A DNA stretch of 64,000 nucleotides, taken from assembly GCF_964199755.1 (NCBI RefSeq), contig NC_133918.1:2728001-2792000 (forward strand), given 5' to 3'. A program made the translations under genes and the position numbers. Of the stretch, positions 45,791 through 59,644 are shown piece by piece. The notes under the pieces were generated by a model. It made no database searches. It saw only the letters and a list, made by a program, of their open reading frames with translations, and was not told the origin of the DNA. Position 1 is the stretch's first letter, and each line of letters opens with the position of its first letter. The stretch comes from Larus michahellis. Taxonomy: Eukaryota > Chordata > Aves > Charadriiformes > Laridae.

Positions 45791-48700
45791 GAGGGAAGAG
45801 CTCTCTTGAGAGGCTGTTTATTTGGCCAAATAACATGGACCCTGCAACCCATATATGTCTCTGAATTGAGTCAATGACAATGTCTGGGGTGAGTTTTAGT
45901 TTGCCGCACTCCAGCTCAGGCAGGTTATGTGCATCGCTGGCCAGAGTGAGACATGACTTAGGTTCACAGGCCTCCCTACAATTTTCGGACCCAAACCAAT
46001 AAAAAAATTTAAAAAAATTAAAAATAAAATAGTCAGGGGTGCATCAGCAGGGCAATTATAAACGCATTTAGAAGAGCAGGTAACTTACTTGGAGCCCCCA
46101 GGCATGCGGGAAGGCACGGATGAGCCAAATTGCCCTCGTCGGAAAGCAGACACTTTTTTCTGTTATCCTTGCACACATCACAGGATGGCACGCTGCTGAA
46201 AGACAGAAATGAAGAATCACAAGGCGGTACCCCCCGCAAAGATACAGCTGAAAACCACTGGTTTCTTTAATGGAAAGAAGCAAACCACTACATTGATTAC
46301 AGTACACCTACGTGGAAATAGGAACTCACCAAAGTTAAACATCTTTTCCAGGGTTGCTGAGCCATACGAGGCCTTTCCTCAGGGTATCTCAAGGAAGAGG
46401 TTTTGCACATGCTTCCGGATTCTGCATTTCTCCTCCTCATTCTCCCATGTAAAATGGATCGCTGGGGGCAACCACGGCCCAGAAACTGTAAAGCCAAAAA
46501 TCAGCGGGAGCATGTTTGAATTCCCCGAGAGGTGCTGTAGGATGACAACCCCTCCAGCACCCAAACCAGCTGCCCCGTGACCTTCCCCAAGACCACCCAG
46601 AAAGAGCTGCAAAAAGAGCCCACAAGTCCTGCCTTCCTCTGAACCACCACCGCTCCTCAGGAAATCAGTCTTTTTGTCTTGTAAAGAACTCCTACAGTAA
46701 TTGCCTTCATATCTCAAAGGTGTCTTACAGCTACAGAGGTGCAAATATTTATCCATACTTGGAATTGCAGAGTGAAGCCTAACTAAGTGTTCCCAGACAC
46801 TTCAGCAATTGTTGTTTTAAGACCTGAACCATAGACACCTGGCTGGAATTAATCAGCAGATGTGAACACGGAGGCAGAGCAAAGCCCTTATTAACCCTTC
46901 ACACATCAATGTCAAGGTCATGGGGAGTTTCACTGGGGCTGCCTGTACCTAGATGTCAGCTGTCAACAGCTTGGGAATCCCAGAGCGAGAAATGTCCTCT
47001 ACTGATCAGGGCATGAACCAGTAGCAAAATCTATCACGCTCCTGTCACCACTTGAAGACTCGCTGCGTTGAGGCGCTCACTCATAAATAGCAGCAATAAT
47101 AAATGTTTACTACTAGATAATAAAACACAAGAGCAAATCACCTCCTGGATGGGCTCTGTCTAAAATCAATAGGAGTTTAAGCATCTCTCTAAGGGAAAGC
47201 GTTCACTTTGCACCAGGTAGTTTCAGGTAGTTCACATCATCAACAGCTCCCCATCAAGATCAGAAATCCAGGCCCTTCAGAAGTGATCAAGCACAGACCC
47301 GGGAAAGACCTGTAGCCTCTCTCATTCCAGCTCCTCTCCAGCACGCTGGCTGATCCCTCTGCTATGGCAGGCAATCAAGCCACATTGTCCCAAGCTCAAG
47401 CCTCCAAAAAATACACAGCATCAATGACTTCTCCAAAGCCACTGTTTGAGAAGGGTCAGGGCAAGGCGATGCCCCCCAGCACCCCAGCCAGGGTGAATTC
47501 CCTGGAACCCTCTATCCAAATGTCTTCACTGTCATCAGTTCCTTGCCATGAAGGGACAAAAGTCAACGAAGCTAAGGACAAACAATGGCACAATGTTCCT
47601 TCTCCCCTACACGGGAGAACAAATAGGCCCACAATAAAATGCAACCTGAAATTAGAAGGCAGCTCCTCAATGACTGCGGCATTGGGTACCAGGACAAGCA
47701 CAGCTAAACCGGGCTTAATACAAAGCTAGAGCAGAGTGAGGTCCCAAAGTAGGACCCACAAACTGTAACTGAAGACGCCTCCTTCATGGTGGAACGGGCT
47801 GTGCTTTTATGTCCAGCTAAACCTCCCAGCAAGACCCCTGAGACGAGCCACTGTGGAATTTATCTTAACCCTAACCCATACAAACCCCAGGTGGGGATGT
47901 GGTTAGCATTGATGAACTACAGCAAGATGAAAAGAAAGACAACCTCTACCCCGTTCTGCTGGCCCTTGTCATCGTGAGACGTCTGGTGATGGAGAGCTCG
48001 CCTGCTTTGAAGTGGAGACGGATCCAAGAGCCAGGCAGGTGCAAAGCCTTCCTCAGCAGACAACATGCCACAGAGCTCACCCTGGAAATCCATCATTTGC
48101 AGCTCTTTTGGGGTGGGGGATATTTCTAAGCAGATTATAAACCTCTGCATGAATCACGCCAGTCAATCCATTTGAATCATCTTCCATCCTCCCCAAAAGA
48201 CATGAGGGAGAATATCTGTTTTCTCTGCCGTTGACCCATGACATCCCTCTGCCACTAAGCAATTCTGATCGTGGGACTTAATGCAGAACAAAAAAAACCA
48301 ACCCAAACTCACATTTTAAAGCAGAGGAGAAAAACCTTCCTGGATCTGTCACTATAGATATTAGCCCATCGCCAGCTGCAGAAAGCTGCGTTCTTGACTG
48401 ATGTTGGTTTTCGCAGCCCATTTGCTTGTTTGCTTCAATTTCCCCTCCTTGACAACTCCAGGAACTGGCAAACTTTAGAGACTGGCTTTTTTAGGCCTGC
48501 TGGCAGACTGGGAGCTGCTTCATACAGCGGAAGAGAATGGGGCAGAATGAGCCTGGAAGGAGGATGCAGAAGAGCAAGGGCTCTGTAGGGAGAGGGAAGG
48601 TCAGAGTTTGAGTGCAAGGGAAGATTCGGAGAGAAATTAATGAGAATAAGGGGCTGAGTTGAGAAGAGAAAGTGGGTGGGATGAAGGAAGGGTCAGTCTC

Positions 48701-49979
48701 AGCCATCCATCTCCCTTTTGCCCCCTGCACCCGAGCAGGATCAGACCTTTCTTCTCTTCTCTTCTCATTCAGTGCCGAGATGGAAACAGCTTGGGCTTCC
48801 AGTTCATCTACAGAGCAGGTCTAAAAAACAGCCTCGCTGGTTCACAGCTCAGCCAGCAACAGAGTCCAGCATCAGCTCCCTGGAGAGGCAGCTGGTGCCA
48901 AAGCAGCAGAAATTGACCCCGTAAAGAAGAGTCAAGGGACAAGGTCCTCACACACACCAGGTCAGGCCAAGGACTCAGTTTGCCTCATAGCTTCTCTTTA
49001 ACAGTGACCATAAGAGGATGCCCAGAGAAACGTAAGAACAAGACAAACTTATATGATATTCCTCCAAGTCCTCTCCCAGTATCCAGCTCAGAGGAACTCT
49101 TGATCCAGATGTACTTAGTAACCCCTCAGCAATTTCTCCTACAGTCTCTTATTAAACCCATATAAACTGTCAGCATCCACAGGCTCCTCTGACAACCAGG
49201 TGACAGGGCAAGATCCAGCGCTGTCTGGTGACATTGCTGCCTCCAGGTCTGGAGGACTCCCCTGCATGTCGGTGAGCTCAAACAGCTTCGCAACCTCTCT
49301 TCCTCAGACCACGCAACCTTTGAGCAGCTGCCCAGGGCATCAAACGATGCTTCCCTCTCCAGCCAGGAGCTGGGAAATGAACAAAGACCACGAGAGACGG
49401 ACTCATCCTAGAGGAGCTAAAAAAACAACAAGGAAACTTTGAAAATCTGTATCCTGCTGCACTTGAACAAAGAAAGTCCCACTCAGCCAAGCAGGTATGA
49501 ACGCAGCCAAGGACCAGCATGATTTTCACCATGGCTACCTCGACACTAAACAATCCACTCTTCGAGCCAGAGCCAGCCCCAGTTCAGCCAAAAAAAATAA
49601 TAAAAAAAAGCAGGTTGCTGGACAGGACTGTTTACGCCTTTCTGCGCGTTTTTGTACCCAGGGAAGGCAAGCAGGCAATCAGCAGAGGGAGGACTTGCTG
49701 CTGATCACCAGGCAGGAGGGTGCGGGTGAAATTTTCCTGTTCATGAGATGTAAACAAGCCTTGTGGAGCAGGTCAGGCCATGCGATGCCCTATTATCACG
49801 AGCCATTTCATTTGGCATAAACACCAGCCCCCAGGTCAGGGCTATAATCTCTCCCAGATGCTTTTGTCCATGGGCATGATCTAAGGCTTCAAACCTAAAG
49901 TGGGGGATAAAATAATCCCCACCCACTGCCTTCCTTCTCTAGCATCTCTTTTCTACGCCAAAACATATTTCCCTGGTGC
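45791..49979. other. Non-coding stretch
   Basis: I see no supportable gene. A segment near 46379-46497 follows an acceptor-like 'tttttggctttacag' on the minus strand but is not recognisable as protein. Confidence 0.4.
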
Positions 49980-50051
49980 AGGAGGTTGGAGAATGGTTCC
50001 TACAGGAGGTTGGAGAATGGTTCCTACAGGAGGTTGGAGAATGGTTCCTAC
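49980..50051 (+). repeat. Three perfect copies of a 24-bp tandem repeat
   Basis: The unit 'aggaggttggagaatggt' + 'tcctac' starts at 49980, 50004 and 50028 without a mismatch. A fourth copy breaks off after 'aggaggt'. The period is a multiple of three, so a frame would read RRLENGSY three times, but no gene surrounds it. Confidence 0.95.
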
Positions 50052-50694
50052 AGGAGGTGGCCGTGTCTCTCCTCCACACACCATCATGGCATCGCAGCAA
50101 ATGCAGAGCTGCTGTACAGCGCTGCGGGCAATGAGACTTCACCCTGGTGCAGAGCCTGGGAAGGGAAGGCTGGGCCAGGGTCTGCTGCCCTGAAGAGCAT
50201 TTTGGGAGGGAGCCACAAGCCCTCAGCCTGTCAGGGAGTTTAACCCGACCTGTCAGTCAAGGTCTCCCCTTCCCAGGCTCCATCCCATCACAAACAAACT
50301 TGTCTCACAAAGCCCAGTCCAACGTGACAAGTGTTTATACGGAACTAATGAGCGTCTACATCCCCAAGGACGCCTTGGATCGCTCAGGTGCCGAGGTCCA
50401 GGCACACGTGCTGTTTCCCCTGCCACGTGCAGCCTTGCAAGGATCTGCATCCCTAATTCTGCCCTGCTGCAGGGAGCAGCACAGCGTGCTTTGGCCTGTG
50501 CTTCTTCACACGGGGAACCTGCACGTGCCAGGAACCGCAGGTCCCTCTCCGGAGGGAACAGCTGTCCCAACAGAGAGGCTCTTGGCTCCTGCGCGAGAAC
50601 CATGAACCATCCTCCCAGTTGGCTCTCTGCAGGACTGCCCACCAGACCAGTGAGCAAGCACAGGATACTTGCCTTCATGGTTTAGCCATGCAAA

Positions 50695-51015
50695 CCATCT
50701 CCTGAGAAAGCCCTGAGGAGAAGGACTTGGGGTGTTGCTGGATGACAAGCTCAAAATGAGCTGGCAATGTGCGCTGGCAGCCCAGAAAGCCCCCGCAGCC
50801 TGGGCTGCATCCCCAGCAGCGTGGGCAGCAGGGCGAGGGGGGGATTCTGCCCCTCTGCTCCACTCGGGGGAGACCCCCCTGCAGTGCTGCCTCCAGTGCT
50901 GGGGCACCAACAGCAGAAGGACACGGAGCTGTTGGAACGGGGCCAGAGGAGGCCATGGAGATGCTCCAAGGGCTGGCGCCCCTCTGCTGTGAGGACAGGC
51001 TGAGAGAGTGCAGGA
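50695..51015 (+). mobile_element. CR1 LINE internal fragment
   Basis: The segment from 'gagaaggacttggggtgt' through 'atgagctggcaatgtgcg' and 'cagcccagaaagcc' to 'gaggacaggctgagagag' is the CR1 region just upstream of the usual 3' fragment. It is truncated at both ends. Confidence 0.85.
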
Positions 51016-51475
51016 GGCAGCAGGTAGGAAGAGAGACAGAGGCTCCCACTGCTGCAGACCCTGCACCAAACAACACACTCTGGTCCACCACAGGTTCCAT
51101 CCCTTTGGACCAAATCCTCAGCAGTACCTCGTCCCCCCACACCTGAAAGCCCTCAGGCAAAGGGCCTGATGCTACAGGGATGGGCAGAGAACCTCGGGGC
51201 AGCAGGAGGTGCATAACTGCACACCGACTTGTTTCACACCCGTGCCCAAACAGGGGTTCGCTGGTAATGACTTTCAGCAATGCCACCCCGGACCGGGAAC
51301 TCCAGCAGTTGTCCTATAAAAACCTCAACCGGAGAAGATAAACCTCCCAAGATGAACTGGAAGACACTGCGAGGAGAGGGTGTAGGGGTTTCCACATTGT
51401 TTATCCCATCGTCTCCAGCTATGCCAAGACCAAGTTGAGCTCAATAGCATCAATCAGAGGGTACGGCCATGCTCA

Positions 51476-51660
51476 TAGAATCGTTTAGGTTGGAAAGGAT
51501 CTTAAAGATCACCAAGTCCAACCATAAACCTAACACTGCCAAGTCCACCACTAAACCATGGCCCTAAGGGCCATGTCCACACGTCTTTTAAATACCTCCA
51601 GGGACGGTGACTCCACCACTCCCCTGGGCAGCCTGTTCCATGTTGAGCTTAAGCTGCCCA
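51476..51660 (-). mobile_element. CR1 LINE 3' fragment
   Basis: This is the reverse complement of a CR1 end: 'catagaatcgtttaggtt' followed by 'ggaaaggatcttaaagat' and 'ctgggcagcctgttccat'. It is a subfamily different from the young plus-strand copies, because the internal segment ('aaacctaacactgccaag') is not shared with them. Confidence 0.88.
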
Positions 51661-51889
51661 ACACACATCCAAGCCCCCCCCAACACTCAAGCAAAGGAGA
51701 ATTCGGATCTACAACAACCGCTGTCATTCGACAGGAAAGAGTCCAATCCCATCCCACATTTCAAAGACCTACCAGATCCCAACGTTGTCCCTCCTTCCGC
51801 AGCTCTTCTTCTTTTATTCCTAGAGGTGAAGCCTACACCTGTGCAAACAGCTGGTCTGTCCTTTAAAGATCAAATTAAAAAATTAGGAA

Positions 51890-52290
51890 GAGGAAGATTT
51901 TTTTCTCTTTAGATCAACACAGAATAAAACCTTCCTATTTGTCACAGCAAAATATTTTTTTTTCCTTAAGCAGAGACAATGAAAACATTTTGTTCTCCCC
52001 AAAATAAAACCTTTCTCTGTGTTCAAACGCATGTTTGAAGGCACTTGCAGTCCCCAGTTTTTTTAATTAAAGGCAGGCAAATTTCAAATGGGGAATGTCA
52101 CAGTGCAATAATAAGTTAAAGCGTTTAATTTCATGCATATCTTGAACAAAGCCTGCAGTTTTTCATCCCCAAAATACTCTTTCTTTTTTTTTTTTCACTT
52201 AAAACTTTGGTTCAAGTTGTAAATAATTTCAAAGGAACCAAAATAACTTTTATTTACCCTGCAAACAAATGTTTCATCTTAATTTCAGGC
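51890..52290. other. AT-rich non-coding island
   Basis: Sequence between two CR1 fragments is rich in A/T with poly-T runs (51953-51964 and 52181-52195). No open frame of interest and no recognised repeat are visible. Confidence 0.3.
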
Positions 52291-52394
52291 AGGCTAGCTT
52301 AACGTGATTGGAGCCAGACTCTGCTCAGTGGTGCCCGGTAAATGGACGAGGCAAGGGCCAGGAGTTGAAATACAGGACATGTCCTTTAAACAGA

Positions 52395-52595
52395 AGAGAA
52401 TTTTTTATATTTTTTTTTACTGTAAGGGCTGTCAAATGCTGGAGCAGGTTGTGCAGAGCAGTTGTAGGGTCTGCATCCTTGGAGATAATCAAAACCTGAC
52501 TGGACGCAACCCTGAGCAACCCCCTCTGGCTGCTCCTGCTTTGAGCAGGAGGTGGATCAGATGATCTCCAGAGGTGCCCTCCGGCCTCAACCATC
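52395..52595 (+). mobile_element. CR1 LINE 3' fragment, diverged
   Basis: Weak but continuous similarity to CR1 ends is visible: 'aatgctggagcaggttgt', 'gcatccttggagataatc', 'aaaacctgactggacgca' and 'ggtggatcagatgatctc'. It is an older copy than those at 9935 and 59645. Confidence 0.75.
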
Positions 52596-55023
52596 CTCAT
52601 TATGTGCCATTTTATCAGGAACTTGAAAAGGAAGCATCCAGGCCCTGTGTTCTCCTCCTTGGGGATGCACAGGGACACACCAGCCCCCTTAAACCACCGC
52701 GAGCTGCAGCATCACCAGCCCTGCCGAGCTGGAGAGTCGCACACAACTTCGTGGTATTTTCAGGCTCCAGTTCCTGGGATTTTGCAATTGAGTGTTTAAA
52801 ATAAAATGCACATTTGTTACCCTCATAAATGAAAACCTGTAACCTCAGCCTGACCTGTAAGGGGGAAAAACAGAAGGCAGATATGTAAAATAGAAACCTG
52901 CAGGCATTTAAAAGGAGCCATCCTCTGAGCAGCCAGTCTGAACAAGCTGGATTTCTGCAGACCGTGCACCTCCTGCTTGGATCCTCTGGTGTCCAGTAAG
53001 GTGTAAACCCTGAAAAGCTTCTCCCAGAGTTGGGTATTCAAAAAGTCCTGGGACTACGTGGAACCTCTGGAGTTTAGTAAGAGATTTAGCTCGTGCTGGA
53101 GCGTTGCACTCATAGGGCACCCATTCCTTTCCTGGCCACCTTGTAAGGCCTCGGTAGCCCCACAAGCTCGAGCCCACTGTCACCTTGCACTGAAACTGGC
53201 CACCATCCGCACCCAGCATTTGCTGGGCACCACCAGCTGCATCACCGCAACAGGCTTCATAGAAATTACTTTGGAAAAATTTGGGAAATACCCAAGTTTC
53301 TCAAAAAAGGGGTGGAAAGAAGAATAAACAGTCTATGGATATTTCTTATTTGGGCCTTTGGAGAGTGTTGGGATCTGTCGTCTTCTCCATCTAAAGACCT
53401 CTGATGGGGTCAGGAACCAGCAGTGTGAATGGAGAGAGTATGGAAATCTCAGGCCCCATTCATCCCCTGGACCTCCCTCTCTGGGACGCTCTGCCAGATG
53501 CAAACCTTTTAATGTCCTGGCCATTAAGAAATGCATTTAAAATGCCTTAAATTTCAACAAGACTCCTAGAAACCATACAGACGTGCATGGAAACCTTGCG
53601 AACGTGCATGCACATGAACAAGCCGCAGCCCTGCGGTGTGCACACTGTGGTGAGCTCTCAGCTCCAGCAGCCTGGCCCGCGCAGCGTTTGGGGAGGGTTA
53701 GAGTTCAGCTGCCAGTGAAGTCACAGCTCCTCAGTTTGCCCAGCGAGCATCTCTCATCCCTTTCCCTTGCAATATTGGCTTTCGAAAAAAAACATCTCAG
53801 CCCGTCTTTAAAGAGCCATCAGACTTAGGCTGGGGCTAAATTTTGCTTTTCCCTTGGAAAAAGACACGGGGACACTGTCACTTCTCAGCCCCAGCCATCT
53901 CCTGGTGCAAAGGGACCTCTACAGCCCGTTTCTTGCATCTCCCGTGGCAGCCAGAAGCGATTATTTCCCGCAGGCTGAGGGGGGATCCACTGCCCTCCCG
54001 TGGCAGACCCCAAAACAGGTTCCTGGCTTTGACTTCCACCAGTGTACCAGAAACAGCTGGATTTGCCGTAATAATAACATCAGCACTTTTGAACAAGCCA
54101 ATAATTTCTATCATACAGGTAGGAAAGTAATCTAGAGCCTCTGGGTTGCTGGTGACCTGCAGGATTGCAGAAAGTCCCCATCAGTACCAGCTCTCACTGC
54201 CTAAAGATGAGCATCATGTTTAGGGAAATAAAAGGGAGATGCTCACAAGACAGTCAGCGTCTTTCCAAAAGTCACATACCGACCTTGTGTCGCCCTCATC
54301 TGAGTATTTGGCTCACAGATTGAAAAAAACATGCTATCAAGTAACATAAAAACATGTTGTTCCAGGTGAGAGGAGCACGTGGAGATAGGAGACGGACTGG
54401 GACAGGGTAAAAACAGCTGCTTGGGAAAACACCCAGCACCAGGAAGGACCTGATCCTGCACAACCCATTCCCCTGCCTTGCTATTGCCTCCTCCAAATCG
54501 GCAGGACTCTGCAGGAGCTGGGCTTAGCACTGGAGAACTGGAGGAACTGCAGTGCTGGAAAATCAGCTTCGTGCCGTGCTCACTCTATACACCCCAGCAT
54601 ACCTAAAGAAAATGGAGTCCAAACAAAACTGGTTGGCCTGGCGAGCAGAGATGGGCTAACTCAGCCCATCAGTATGTGCTCAATGAAATATCCCCGTGAC
54701 CAGACTGATGGGGTTTGGAAAAAGTGCACTTGCTCCAAGTCCAGGGACTGCAGCCAGTAGATGGCGTTCACATGCTGTCGTATGCATACGTATGCTGTCA
54801 TGGGCCATGGGGCTTAAACTGCCTTAGAAGACATGGAAGAGCATTTTTCATATAAAAATGAAGGTAACAGGCAAATACTCACCTTAGCCAGAAATGACCC
54901 TGCAGACTTTGAGAATTAACTTTAGAGCCATCAAGTGTTAACAGACTTCCTGGCATCTCTTTCTGTCCCCCATGGATCTTCTGTCTGCTTCTACTATAGA
55001 AATACAGAACATATATAAGGAAA
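52596..55023. other. Non-coding stretch
   Basis: I see no supportable gene or named repeat. Confidence 0.4.
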
Positions 55024-55470
55024 TAGAATCATAGAATCATTTAGGTTGGAAAAGACCCTTGGGATCATCGAGCCCAACCATCAGCTCCACTCTACAAAGT
55101 TCTCCCTTACACCATATCCCTCAACACCACATCTAAACGAGTCTTAAACACATTCAGGGATGGTGACCCCACCATCTCCCTGGGCAGCCTATTCCAGTGT
55201 TTGACCACTCTTTCTGTGAAAAATGAATACAATGCATCCCTAAAGCATCCATAAGTATCTTGTGTATCCTGGACCGCAGGGATGCCCAAAACGTGAGATG
55301 TGAGTGAGGGATACCCCACCATCCCTCTGAGGTCTGACCCTGCATCTGCCAGGCTGATCATGCACGTGGCTAGGAGCTGACGGTGTTTGGCTAGCACCAA
55401 TTTGTGTCACATTTTTACAGTTGCATCCACTGCATTGAGGAAATACTGTCCTCAGCACCTCATCCTGCAG
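55024..55470 (-). mobile_element. CR1 LINE 3' fragment, longest minus-strand copy
   Basis: Reading on the minus strand, it ends in the tandem 'atgattctatgattctat' type terminus (plus-strand 55026-55042). It includes 'aacactggaataggctgc', 'ccagggagatggtgggg' and an upstream segment reaching about 55470. There is no intact reverse transcriptase. Confidence 0.88.
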
Positions 55471-58400
55471 GAGCCACTCATCCTAAGAGAATCCATGTCT
55501 GCATGGAGCTACACCACTTGTCTGTAAGGTCCCGAAACCAGCCACCTCCCTGCTGAGGTACCAAAGGTCCCTGTGCCCAACATGTGGGACGTGGGAGCAC
55601 CCAGCAAGAACACGCGGTTACAGGAGAGGGATGGAATGGGTGAAGTGATGGGAAAGGCATGGTGTGTCCTAGGTGGGCAGGCAGGGATTGTGACTTTACC
55701 TGCAACACAGCACATCAGCCCTTCTCCTGAGCCTGCAGACCTCGGCTGGCGCCGCTGGAGAACCCCAGCCCCATGCTGAGACTGCGTGAGAGGGCCGCAG
55801 GACAGCCAGGACCAAGACAGGGCTCCTCTTCTTACCGTAACAGAAAAGGAGGTGCAATAGGTAGACTCCTGCTTCCACCACACAGCACTCCTCTATCTCC
55901 CCACCATCTCCAGATCACCGCAGCCCCTCTGCCCACTGAACAGCCCTGAAAAAAATATCAAATACCTTGTTAGCAGAGGGTAACAGGAAAACCCCAGGGC
56001 AGCAGGCACAGGCAGACTACACAGTCCTGCTCTATCCGTTGATATAACGAAAGACATGTCCTCTCAGACCATTTCTGCTAAGGCTCAGACTTCCTTCACT
56101 GGGGGGTCACTACTAAAGCTAGAGCTACCTTCATCTTTGTACAGCACCAAGCACATTGGCTGAACAATGCAAACACGAGGGGGATTTCTGGCAGCACACA
56201 GCATCAAACTAACCCTGCCTCTCCCAGAAGCTGTGTTGAGGCTTTGACCGGCATCTGAAGGCTGTTTGCTGAAGCCCCGGAACCAGAGGCAGGTGAAAAT
56301 CACTGCTTTTTCATTCACTTTTAGATTTCCAAAGGAAACCAGCAAAGGTCTCGGCCTCTAATGCGGTTACAGACATCCTGGAAGCAAGGAACAGGAGCTG
56401 ATCCCCCAGCACAAGGAGGACCATCTGTCAGGTCTGTCTGTACAGCTCCTGGCACCAGAAGTGAGTCCGGTGCCTGAGATTTAGCTACAAATCACCTTTG
56501 CATGTGCAAGGCAAGATAGACCATTAAATCCTGCATCCTACCACATGCTGATGCCAGCTTTTACTTTCTCAGTGAATAATGTGCTGTATTAAAAAGCCCT
56601 CCCCTTCCCACCCACCCCTCCCCAGCTCCCACGCCTCCTCTAGGACCACATCCTGCTGGATGATGGGCATCCCTCGCTCCCATTGAAAGCAGCAAGGAGA
56701 CAGTGTGCTCAGCCCCTGGCAGCATCATTCATCCGGAGGAAGAGTGTAGGGAGATATTTGGTACCTCGCAGCCAATTGGAAGAGAGGTGACACTGCCAGG
56801 GGGGTGCTTCCAGCTCCTCTCTCCACCCATCCTCCATAACACCCCTCTCCCTGTCACCACCACCACCGCCATCCTCCTCACACACAAAAAGCAGTGCAAT
56901 TAGCTGACTTAAGAGAGCTGAGGCTTAGCAAGCTGCAAGCGGAAAATAACAATAAAATACCTTGGAGAGGAGGGAGGCAGCAGAGGAAGTAGCAGCCATG
57001 GAAGAATACAAATAACTGCCCTCAATTCCCCCCTCCCCGCCCCCGCCCAACAAAATCCAAATCACAAAGCAACGACCGCTGTAAGAAAGGCCGACCTAGA
57101 TGCATCCCCACACTCCTCCGCTGAGAGAGCCGCACACGTCTGCATCTGGATACAGGCGCTGGACCTCCTGAGCAGCCTGTCTCCGTCGGGAGGAATGCCT
57201 AGCTGGAATACAGGCAGCATCTTCTTTGTTCCTCATTAGCCGCAAGCATCGGTGAGTACAGCATCATCTGGGCTTCCGTACCGCTGGGCAATGCTTGATA
57301 TTAAGAAATATCAGAGTCCAGTCTGGGATTTGCTTCAACATCTTTCCTTTCTCTTCCTCCCTCCATGATGCCTTTGGGGTTAGCAGAAAGCAGATGACAG
57401 CAGTGGGGAGGAGGGAAGGACGGTGGGGTGTCTCTGAGCCCCAAGGTATCTCCTTTGCCTGCACGTAGGGAAATCAAAAATGGGGACATGTGTGACTGTG
57501 TCATGGCCATCGCATGCAGCCAGGCATGGGGGTGAGGACAGAATACATAATGTCTGTGCCGGGAGGAAAGGCTGAGAGACACTGGGCAGGGAGAGAGCCC
57601 TGCGATGCTCACAGCCAGCTCTTTGCTCTGATTCCTGTCTCTGGCAGCGCCCCTAATAAAGACCGATGATGGATTTACTCAGGCCCTACATAGCTTCATT
57701 CCTTTAAAGCAGATACACAGATTTATCTCCCTCCAGATCATCACCAGCGACACCCTCTGTAAATACAAGCCTCCAAGGGAAACAGAAAAGGCCCTGGCTC
57801 TCTAGAAAAGCCTTACAGCAATGGGTCAAACTCTGCTAGATGCTGATTTTCCTGACACCAGGGGACAGACAGACTAGCCCCATCCACTTGGGAAATCACC
57901 TGTCCTAAAAAATCTCATATCCTAAAACTAAAAATGTTACTGCCGGTGCCTGGGTACTTTTGTAGTGTAAAGACTGAGCTCAGGAAGAACACTCAAAGCT
58001 GTCCTCCAGTTTATGAGTTACTGCATGTGCCCAACATATGAGCTGATGCCACTTGAACATTTTCTGTATAAGGACTCACTCTGTCCCCTCCGGGCTCAGG
58101 TGCTACTAAACTTGGCCGCAGCAGCATCCAGCTGAGAGCAGCGTATCTGCTGTCTCTGACCACAGCTGGTCCTGCAAGGACTGGTCCTGAGCTCTCAGCC
58201 AGATTCTGTTAGGATTTGCAGGTGCGGTCCCTGGGAAATAGCTACAAAGGTCTCATTTTTTCTGGCTGGCAGCATAGGAACCATCTAATGAAGACAAAAT
58301 AATATACACAGACCTAAGGGCCCCTCGCGCTGCTGGGGCGTTAGTATGAGTGAGAACAAGGGTCATTGGATCTGAATTTCTCCTGTTCATACCAGTGCAG

Positions 58401-59505
58401 CAGAAAACCCAGACTGGGAACAGCACACCCACCTTGCCTCCATTTGATGTGCTCCAGCTTTTTGGCATCTGCATTTCCTTTTGGCAAGGCAGAGACGAGA
58501 ATTCTTCAGGGGTGTGGAAGGACATTCAGCATCCCTGTGGAGGCCTCCTCACCCTCCTCCCTTTCTCTCTGGGTGGGGGGACAAGCATGGGGATGGAGCA
58601 CAGACCAGGCAGCAGCAGGCAGGAATTTCTCTGCAAAACCAAAGCCATTAACTTCTGTCCAGACCAGCAAAATGGAAACTGGTGCTACTGCCAAACCAAC
58701 CTGAAACCAGCCTGGGAGGAGCTCGCTCTTCTCTTCCCTTTCAGCCGCATTTCTTTTCCCTCAGCAGAGGTGCTTGTTTATGTTGAGATTAGTATTGCAA
58801 GAGAAGTAGCAAGGGAAAAACGGGTGGGCATCAGCTGAGACAGTGCTAATCCTCAGGGACAAGAGCTAAGGTCACAGCAGAGCAGAGATATATACCTGTT
58901 GCTTTGATCCAGGGCGAACCTCACCTCCTCTTTCTTGTCCAAAGCATGACAAGTGGCCACAAAACCCCACGTCCTTGCCTTCTTCCTTTTGCAAAAACAA
59001 GCAGCTATCATGCTGCTTCTCTGTGGAGCGCAGCATGGACATACCTGCTCTGAACAGTTCAGATTAAATATTTCCCGGTAGTAATGCTCAGTGCCAACCT
59101 CTGCCTTCCACCTTCCAGCCTGAGCCCTTCCTCAAGGGAACTACTGCACAGCCAGACCCTGTCCAAGCACGATGGGAACCACAGAAGCCACTTTGCGGAT
59201 GGAAAACGTGGATGTGAAGGAGGAGTGGCAAGATGAGGACTTCCCCAGGTTTGTTCCCTGCAAAAAAGCCAGGGAGAATTTTATTTCTTCCCATAAGAAA
59301 CCAATAGGGCATGGAGCATGCAGGTCCCTCCCACCAGCCCCAGAGGCAACAGGAGTCTTAACTCCAACAGGGCAATTCTGGCCAGAGAAAACAACTTTTG
59401 TAGCAAGGCTGCCCTCAATGCTTAAAATTTTTTTGGCTGGCTTTTGGCAGCCCCCCATGAGAATGCAAGGAGAGGGTAAGGAGCAGGGTGAGGAGGACAG
59501 GGAGA
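55471..59505. other. Non-coding stretch
   Basis: I see no supportable gene. The sequence is mostly unique, with C-rich segments near 56600 and 57030. Confidence 0.4.
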
Positions 59506-59558
59506 TTAGCATGGATGGATGCATATGGGGATGGATGGATGGATGAATGGATGGATGG

Positions 59559-59594
<36 letters not shown>

Positions 59595-59610
59595 ATGGAT
59601 GGATGGATGT
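59506..59610 (+). repeat. GGAT tetranucleotide microsatellite
   Basis: About 24 GGAT units run with a few interruptions, including one GAAT and one GGAC. It lies just upstream of a CR1 copy. Confidence 0.97.
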
Positions 59611-59644
59611 CCAAATCAAGCAGTGTCTCCCCAAACAGAGCATC

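Noticed and set aside
46379-46500. Minus-strand exon after 'tttttggctttacag'
   Set aside because: The peptide in each frame is unrecognised, and no partner exon with matching phase was found.
47860-47885. Interstitial telomere-like TTAACCCTAACCC
   Set aside because: There are only about two units, which is within chance expectation.
54768-54805. Palindrome around 'gtatgcatacgtatg'
   Set aside because: It is too short and isolated to assign a role.
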